A DNA stretch of 11,047 nucleotides, taken from Pseudomonadota bacterium. GTDB taxonomy: Bacteria > Pseudomonadota > Alphaproteobacteria > Rhizobiales > Devosiaceae. Below, piece by piece: positions 6,830 through 11,047 of the stretch. A model generated the notes under the pieces. That model was not told the origin of the DNA. It saw nothing but the letters and a program-made list of their open reading frames with translations, and ran no database searches. The DNA lies in the NCBI GenBank assembly GCA_023387585.1, contig JAEWHZ010000053.1, positions 1 to 11,047 on the forward strand, given 5' to 3'. A program made the position numbers and the translations under genes. The stretch's first letter is position 1; the number at the start of each line of letters is the position of its first letter.

Positions 6830-7767
6830 TTGTACTGCACCCTGGGATCGATGAGGCCGTAGACGAGGTCGGTGGCAAGGTTCACGAGCACGACGATCAG
6901 CGTGTAGATGACCATCATGCCCTGCAGCATGGTGTAGTCGCGCTGGTTGAGCGCGCCCACGATCAGCTTGCCGAGGCCCGGGCGGTTGAAGACGATTTCG
7001 GTCAGCACCGAATTGCCGATCAGGATGCCGAGATAGAGCCCGACAACGGTGACGACGGGGATGAGGCAGTTGCGCAGCGCGTGGCGCCAGACGATGGCGG
7101 TGCCGGAGGCGCCCTTGGCCTGGGCCGTGCGCACGTAATCCTGGCTGAGCACCTCGAGCATGGAGGAGCGGGTGACGCGCGTGACATAGGCGGCCATGAT
7201 CAGCGCCAGGTTCAGCGCCGGCAAAGCGAGGTCGCGCAGCCTGTCGAAGAGGGTGGTGCCCTGGCCGCCGCTGATGACCGGGAACCAGCGCAGCACGATG
7301 GCGAAGACCAGAAGCAGCACGATGCCGGAAACGAAGGCGGGGGCGGACAGCCCGAGCAGGGAGACGATGCGGGTGACGTAATCGGGGATGCGGTTGCGAT
7401 TGACCGCGGCCCAGACGCCGGCCGGAAGACCGAGCACGACGCCGAGCACCAGGGCGACGGCGGTGAGCTCGAGCGTGTGGGGCAGCACGTTGAGCACTTC
7501 ATTGATGACCGGACGGCCGGAAACGAGGGAGGTGCCCCAATCGCCCCGCAGGGCACCTCCGAGAAACTGCACATATTGCAGCCAGATGGGCTGATTCAGG
7601 CCCATCCGTTCCTTGAGCTGGGCGATGCTCTGCGCGCTGGCCTGGTCCCCGAGGATGACCACGGAGGGGTCCCCCGGCAGGACCCTGATGACGAAGAACA
7701 CCAGGGTCAGAACCGCAAACAGGGTTATGACGGCAAAGCCGAGGCGACGCAGAACAAAGCCGAGCAT
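6826..7767 (-). CDS. ABC importer permease, DppB type (313 aa)
   Basis: First inner-membrane permease. Helix 1 is near 10-28, followed by the family motif LPGDPS (30-35), MGLNQPIWLQY (55-65) and RGDWGTS (74-80). Further helices cover about 101-120, 134-160 and 180-195. The EAA loop YVRTAQAKGASG is at about 211-222, the late motif FNRPGLGKLI at 250-259, and the chain ends in the typical LIDPRV (306-311). Length fits DppB/OppB. There is little Shine-Dalgarno sequence; the start codon shares a base with the stop of the substrate-binding protein (TGATG at 7765-7769), which implies coupled translation. Confidence 0.95.
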   Translation of the reverse strand: MLGFVLRRLGFAVITLFAVLTLVFFVIRVLPGDPSVVILGDQASAQSIAQLKERMGLNQPIWLQYVQFLGGALRGDWGTSLVSGRPVINEVLNVLPHTLELTAVALVLGVVLGLPAGVWAAVNRNRIPDYVTRIVSLLGLSAPAFVSGIVLLLVFAIVLRWFPVISGGQGTTLFDRLRDLALPALNLALIMAAYVTRVTRSSMLEVLSQDYVRTAQAKGASGTAIVWRHALRNCLIPVVTVVGLYLGILIGNSVLTEIVFNRPGLGKLIVGALNQRDYTMLQGMMVIYTLIVVLVNLATDLVYGLIDPRVQYK

Positions 7768-9317
7768 CAGTCAACCAGTCGCGTGGTTTCGTCGAGGGTC
7801 GGCGACAGGTTCAGCGAGCCGGCCAGCGGATAGGCGAACTGCACGCGGTTGTTCCACGCATAGGGCTGGCCCATCTCGTAGAGCGGAACGGCGCACAGGG
7901 CTTCGACGATCTTGCGCTGCGCCTCGGCCCATAGCTCGCGCTGGCGCTCCGGGTCGATCTCGGTGCGGGCCGCGTGGATCTCGGCATCGGCGACGTCGCA
8001 ATGCGAGAAGTTGGTGACGGCGCCGGGAGTCAGCACGATGGTCTCGGAGTCGAAGAACTGCGTGAGGAAGATGTCCGCGACCGGCAGGCGGGCAGCGCCG
8101 TAATACACCACCTGCGAGAGGTCCTGGCGGATCTGCTCGTGGAAGGTGGGGTGGTCGACGAGCTCGAAATCGAGCCGGATGCCGGATTCCGCCAGCTGGG
8201 CCTGCACCACTTCCATGGTGGTCAGCATGGCCGGCAGGGTGGTCTGGACGGTCCTGAGGTCGATGCCGTCGGGATAGCCGGCCTCGGCCAGCAGCTCGCG
8301 GGCGCGCTCGGGGTTGTATTCGGGCAGTTCCTGCGGCTCGTAGCCGAGATAGCCCGAGGGGATGACCGAGGTGGCCTCGCGGGTCAGCATCTCGCCGCGG
8401 AAGGCGACGAGGCTGGCGCGGTCGACGGCGTGGGCGATGGCCTGGCGCACGCGGATGTCGTCGAGCGGCGGCTGGCTCATATTGAGGTGCAACTGGTGCA
8501 ACTCATAGGGGCCGAGCACCTGGACTGTTGTGTCGGGCAGCTCGGCGGTGCGAGTGAGCCAGGATTCCTCGAAGCGGCCGTTGACCAGGTCGACTTCGCC
8601 GGACTGGAAGGCCAGGTCGCGGCTCGAATCGGAGCCGAGATAGCGGAAGACGATTTCCTTGATCTCGGGCGCGCCGCGGAAATAGTCCTCATTGGCGGCG
8701 AGGCGGACCAATTGCTGCGACTGGTACTCGACGAATTCGAACGGGCCGGTGCCGACCGGGTCGCGGCCGAAACTCTCGCCGAGCTCGGTGCCGGCGGCCT
8801 CGCAGATGATCGAGCCGCCGTTGAAGGGCACCAGAAGGCCGAGCACGGTGGGGATCGGATGGGCGAGCTCGATCTCGACGGTGTAGTCGTCGATGGCCTC
8901 GATGCGCTCGAACGCGGTGTAGTCGCCGGCATAGCTCGAGGTGTCGGGCGAGGCGGCGCGGTTGAGCGAATAGACGACGTCGGAGGCAGTGAGCGGGCCG
9001 TAGCCACGCTGGCACTGGACGTCCTCACGCAGGGCGAAGGTCCAGGTCAGGCCGTCTTCCGAGGTGGTCCAGCTCTCGGCGATATCGGGCTCGACGGTGT
9101 CGAGCTCGAACTGGCCGGGAGCGGTGCGTACGAGGCCGTTGAACATCCAGTTGATGACGTTCTTGTCGAGCGTGGCGCTGGCGCGATGCGGATCGAGCGT
9201 CGCCATGTCGTTGCCGGGTACGGCGATCGTCAGGGTCTGGGCCAGCGCGGCGGGCGCACCAAGGCCGGCCAGCATGGCGATTGTCGCCACCCCCAGGCAT
9301 AGTCTGTTGTAAGTCAT
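7767..9317 (-). CDS. periplasmic substrate-binding protein of the ABC importer, SBP_bac_5 (DppA/OppA) family (516 aa)
   Basis: Captures the solute in the periplasm and hands it to the permeases. The ATG at 9317 is chosen because AGGGAGA lies six bases upstream; a TTG at 9338 in the same frame would put this site inside the gene. The N-terminus is a signal peptide with Arg5, a hydrophobic core at 8-20 and an ALA-Q cleavage site after residue 26; there is no lipobox, so the protein should be free in the periplasm. Family features follow: PDIAESWTTSEDGLTWTF, DVVYSLNRA, RDPVGTGPFEFVEY, then VRQAIAHAVDR and the late YNPERARELLAEAGYPDG. Four cysteines remain in the mature chain (in VQCQR, IICEA, SHCDV and ALCAV), enough for two disulfides. 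The VQCQRGYGPLTASDV segment differs from the usual FHDGSPLTA. The ligand is unknown. Confidence 0.94.
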   Translation of the reverse strand: MTYNRLCLGVATIAMLAGLGAPAALAQTLTIAVPGNDMATLDPHRASATLDKNVINWMFNGLVRTAPGQFELDTVEPDIAESWTTSEDGLTWTFALREDVQCQRGYGPLTASDVVYSLNRAASPDTSSYAGDYTAFERIEAIDDYTVEIELAHPIPTVLGLLVPFNGGSIICEAAGTELGESFGRDPVGTGPFEFVEYQSQQLVRLAANEDYFRGAPEIKEIVFRYLGSDSSRDLAFQSGEVDLVNGRFEESWLTRTAELPDTTVQVLGPYELHQLHLNMSQPPLDDIRVRQAIAHAVDRASLVAFRGEMLTREATSVIPSGYLGYEPQELPEYNPERARELLAEAGYPDGIDLRTVQTTLPAMLTTMEVVQAQLAESGIRLDFELVDHPTFHEQIRQDLSQVVYYGAARLPVADIFLTQFFDSETIVLTPGAVTNFSHCDVADAEIHAARTEIDPERQRELWAEAQRKIVEALCAVPLYEMGQPYAWNNRVQFAYPLAGSLNLSPTLDETTRLVD

Positions 9318-9323
9318 GAGTAT

Positions 9324-9330
9324 TCTCCCT
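9324..9330 (-). promoter_or_regulatory. ribosome binding site of the substrate-binding protein
   Basis: On the - strand AGGGAGA stands six bases before the ATG at 9317. It decides between this start and the in-frame TTG at 9338. The 38-bp gap behind the oxidoreductase shows no terminator, so the gene is read through from upstream. Confidence 0.75.
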
Positions 9331-9355
9331 TGCTCCAAACTCAGGTGACCGGAAA

Positions 9356-10525
9356 TCAGCCGTGCAGCGTCGCTTCTTCGGTGAACGTGCGGCTGTTGTG
9401 GAATCGGCTGTATCTGAACGGCTCGATGGGGTGGCGCGCTGGGCGCTGCTGCACCAGGTCGGACACCAGCTTGCCGGTGATCGGGCCGAGGCAGAAGCCG
9501 TGCCCGGAAAAGCCCATGGTGACGACGAGGCCCTCGATGCCCAGATCGGCGTCGATGACGGGCAGCGCGTCGGGCGTGAGGTCGATCAGGCCGGCCCAGT
9601 AGTCCTCGATCTGCGCGCCGGCGAAGGCCGGCACGATATCGCCGAACAAATCGACCACCTCGGCCATGCTGTGCCCGGTGGGCAGGACGCGCGGGCGGTT
9701 GCCGACCTCGGTTTTCGCCTCGATGAGCCCGCCATGCCAGTCCTGTAGCCCGCTGGTGACGCGGAAGCGGCCGTTATATTCCTGGCGGCCGGCGCAGTCG
9801 GCATTGGCGACGCCGATGACCTGGGTCAACACCTCGTCGATCGGGGCTGAGCGCAGCACGGTGACCATGGGAATCTGCAGCGGTACGTCGATGCCGAGGG
9901 GCTTGAGCACCTCGTTGCCGAAGATGCCGGCGGCGACCACCACCTTCTTGGTGGGGATGCGGCCCTGATCGGTGACGACGGCGACGACCTTGCCGTTCTC
10001 GACCTCAATGGTCTGCACACGTTCGCCGAAGCGGGTCTTGACGCCGAGGCGCTCGGCGGCGCGTACGAAGCCGAGAACGGTGCTGGAGGGGTCGGCCGAG
10101 CCGTCGGTGGGACACAGAGAGGCGACGAGCACGTGCTCGGCGATGGCCGGCGCGATCTCGCGGATCTCCTTGTTGGACTTGAGCAGCCTGAGATCGAGCC
10201 CGGCCGCGGTCTGGTCGCGCACGATGGCTTCGATGACCTCGACCTCGTCGGGCGTGCGGGCGAGGCGCAGATTGCCGCCGCGCCGGTAATGGGTGGGGCT
10301 GTCGAGCTCGTCGGCGAGATTCGACCAGATCTCGACCGCCGCCTTGGCCAGCGGCAGCTCGGCAGGGTGGCGGCCGGACTGGCGCACGCCGGCCAGCGTC
10401 CAGCCCGAAGCCATGGCCGCCGGGCCGAAACGGTCGACCAGGACGACGTCGAGCCCTTCCTTGGCGAGCTCATAGGCGCTCGACGAGCCGGAGATGCCGG
10501 CCCCGATAACAACTACATCAGCCAT
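9356..10525 (-). CDS. FAD-dependent DAO-family oxidoreductase, copy 2 (389 aa)
   Basis: Cytoplasmic flavin-dependent amine or amino-acid oxidoreductase of the DadA/SoxB superfamily, paralogous to the gene at 2820-3968. GAGISG (8-13) starts the Rossmann fold, with VVLVD supplying the ribose-binding acid. The segment MASGWTLAGVRQSGRHPAELP is identical in the two copies, as is GFSGHGFCLGPITGK (338-352 here). A 27-base stretch at plus-strand 9489-9515 matches 3812-3838 exactly in inverse orientation. The middle of the protein (substrate domain, about 90-310) has drifted much more, so the copies probably differ in substrate or step. The ATG has GGAAG seven bases upstream. It sits 20 bp behind the RidA-family gene and 38 bp ahead of the binding protein, so it is the operon's catabolic enzyme. 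Confidence 0.93.
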   Translation of the reverse strand: MADVVVIGAGISGSSSAYELAKEGLDVVLVDRFGPAAMASGWTLAGVRQSGRHPAELPLAKAAVEIWSNLADELDSPTHYRRGGNLRLARTPDEVEVIEAIVRDQTAAGLDLRLLKSNKEIREIAPAIAEHVLVASLCPTDGSADPSSTVLGFVRAAERLGVKTRFGERVQTIEVENGKVVAVVTDQGRIPTKKVVVAAGIFGNEVLKPLGIDVPLQIPMVTVLRSAPIDEVLTQVIGVANADCAGRQEYNGRFRVTSGLQDWHGGLIEAKTEVGNRPRVLPTGHSMAEVVDLFGDIVPAFAGAQIEDYWAGLIDLTPDALPVIDADLGIEGLVVTMGFSGHGFCLGPITGKLVSDLVQQRPARHPIEPFRYSRFHNSRTFTEEATLHG

Positions 10526-10545
10526 TTGTCGTCTTCCGATCCGCG

Positions 10546-10968
10546 TCAGACGGTCACGTGGGTGACGGTGTCGGGCGTTTCGGGATCGCGGATATAGGCG
10601 ATCACTGCCAGCTCGAGCTTCATCTCGGTATTGGGCAGCGGGCCGATGGCGATGGTGTGGGCGGGGTCATTGGCCTCGACGCGCTCGGCGATGACGGCGA
10701 GCACGGGTTCGAGATTTTCGGGGCTGTCGACGCTGACATGGAAGCGCACGGTGTCGGAGAGCTTGGCGCCGACCGCGGCGAGGGCGCCGGAGAGGTTGTC
10801 CAGCGCCTGATGGGCCTGGCGGGTGACGTCAGGCGAAATCTCGCGCGTCTGGTAGTTCCGGCCGGCCGTGTTGGACGAGTAGATCCAGTTCCCCACCTTC
10901 ACCAGCCGGGAGAACTTGAACATATCCTCGAACTTGCTGCCGGACTTGACGCGCTCCACCGCAACCAT
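10546..10968 (-). CDS. divergent RidA/YjgF/UK114-family protein (140 aa), canonical catalytic Arg absent
   Basis: RidA-family proteins are small cytoplasmic trimers; the classic members hydrolyse reactive enamines and imines made from amino acids. The fold is visible: a beta segment KVGNWIYSSNTAGR (24-37), QAHQALDNLSGALAAVGAKLSDTVRFHVSV (51-80), and the closing PAHTIAIGPLP...MKLELAVIAYIR (102-127). Aligned by eye with E. coli RidA, the catalytic Arg105 is His104 here and the nearby Glu120 is Ala121. This places it with the Rid subgroups lacking the arginine, which are not shown to be general imine deaminases. Being directly upstream of an imine-forming flavoenzyme suggests a role on that enzyme's product, or as a sensor or partner. 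AGGAAG is six bases before the ATG. It is the first gene of the operon seen in the window. Confidence 0.9.
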   Translation of the reverse strand: MVAVERVKSGSKFEDMFKFSRLVKVGNWIYSSNTAGRNYQTREISPDVTRQAHQALDNLSGALAAVGAKLSDTVRFHVSVDSPENLEPVLAVIAERVEANDPAHTIAIGPLPNTEMKLELAVIAYIRDPETPDTVTHVTV

Positions 10969-10974
10969 TGTCTA

Positions 10975-10980
10975 CTTCCT
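10975..10980 (-). promoter_or_regulatory. ribosome binding site of the RidA-family gene
   Basis: On the - strand AGGAAG lies six bases before the ATG at 10968. It overlaps an in-frame TAG (10979-10981) that closes a short open frame coming from the window edge, as can happen between adjacent operon genes. Confidence 0.6.
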
Positions 10981-11047
10981 AAGTCGTTTTTTGGGCATCC
11001 ACCATGGATGGCCATTTCGTGGGCATGGAAGAACGGAGAAATGACGG
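10981..11047. other. upstream edge region: small dyad, no clear promoter
   Basis: This stretch precedes the RidA-family gene. CATCCA (10996-11001) and TGGATG (11005-11010) form a 6-bp inverted repeat with a 3-base centre, and TGGGCAT occurs twice (10992-10998 and 11020-11026), 28 bp apart. Neither a convincing -35/-10 pair nor a terminator is seen on the - strand. The - strand is also open from the edge to the TAG at 10979-10981, so it could be the 3' end of a further operon gene. The window is too short to decide. Confidence 0.3.

Noticed and set aside
5928..6878. In-frame upstream extension of the fused ATPase (317 extra residues)
   Set aside because: It lies in a different frame over the DppC-type permease, is low-complexity (Arg, Ala, His, Pro rich), and the ATG at 5927 forms a standard ATGA overlap and begins exactly at the ATPase family N-terminus.
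7974..9302. Long + strand open frame opposite the substrate-binding protein gene
   Set aside because: Same antisense effect; no recognisable motif, and the - strand encodes an intact secreted binding protein with signal peptide and ribosome binding site.
9318..9338. Upstream TTG start for the binding protein
   Set aside because: It would place the Shine-Dalgarno inside the gene and add seven residues before a normal signal peptide; the ATG at 9317 explains both.
2820..10525. The two inverted oxidoreductase copies as ends of a composite transposon
   Set aside because: The copies are diverged full genes, no transposase or target duplication is seen, and the identical stretches are short and confined to conserved FAD motifs.
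11025..11047. Possible + strand gene start (ATG at 11025 or 11041) at the right edge
   Set aside because: Only a few codons are visible and there is no well-spaced ribosome binding site, so there is not enough to support a gene.

Overview
The window looks like a piece of a GC-rich alphaproteobacterial chromosome, most likely Hyphomicrobiales (Devosia/Pelagibacterium-like). This rests on the protein styles, the dense ATGA-overlapping operon and an intergenic palindrome of a rhizobial kind. There is no database search behind it. No RNA gene, transposase, CRISPR array or phage gene is visible.

Region 1 (1-1934, + strand) holds the last three quarters or so of a ZntA/CadA-type heavy-metal P1B-ATPase, cut by the left edge of the window. 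A 69-residue helix-rich small protein of unknown role follows it. Region 2 (1938-3968) holds an IclR-family regulator on the - strand and, divergent from it, an FAD-dependent DAO-family oxidoreductase on the + strand. The AT-rich gap of 129 bp between them contains a 13-bp palindrome, a second half-site-like copy 32 bp away, and plausible promoters for both genes.

Region 3 (3969-4142) is a tail-to-tail gap with three consecutive hairpins: a perfect 15-bp inverted repeat behind the oxidoreductase, a compound palindrome resembling dispersed rhizobial intergenic repeats, and a strong intrinsic terminator for the leftward operon.

Region 4 (4143-10968, - strand) is one compact operon, read from right to left: a divergent RidA/YjgF-family protein, a second DAO-family oxidoreductase paralogous to the first, a secreted substrate-binding protein, two DppB/DppC-type permeases, and a fused double ATPase (DppD and DppF in one chain). 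The last four genes overlap by 1 to 4 bases.

The inferred job of regions 2 to 4 is uptake of a small amine or amino-acid-like solute (peptide, opine, N-alkyl or D-amino acid) by the ABC importer, followed by flavin-dependent oxidation of a C-N bond by two related enzymes, with a RidA-like protein handling a reactive product or sensing one. The IclR protein probably controls at least the rightward oxidoreductase. The substrate is not readable from sequence. The most notable points are the duplicated oxidoreductases on either side of the transporter, the RidA-family protein that lacks the canonical catalytic arginine, and the stacked hairpins at 3971-4111.
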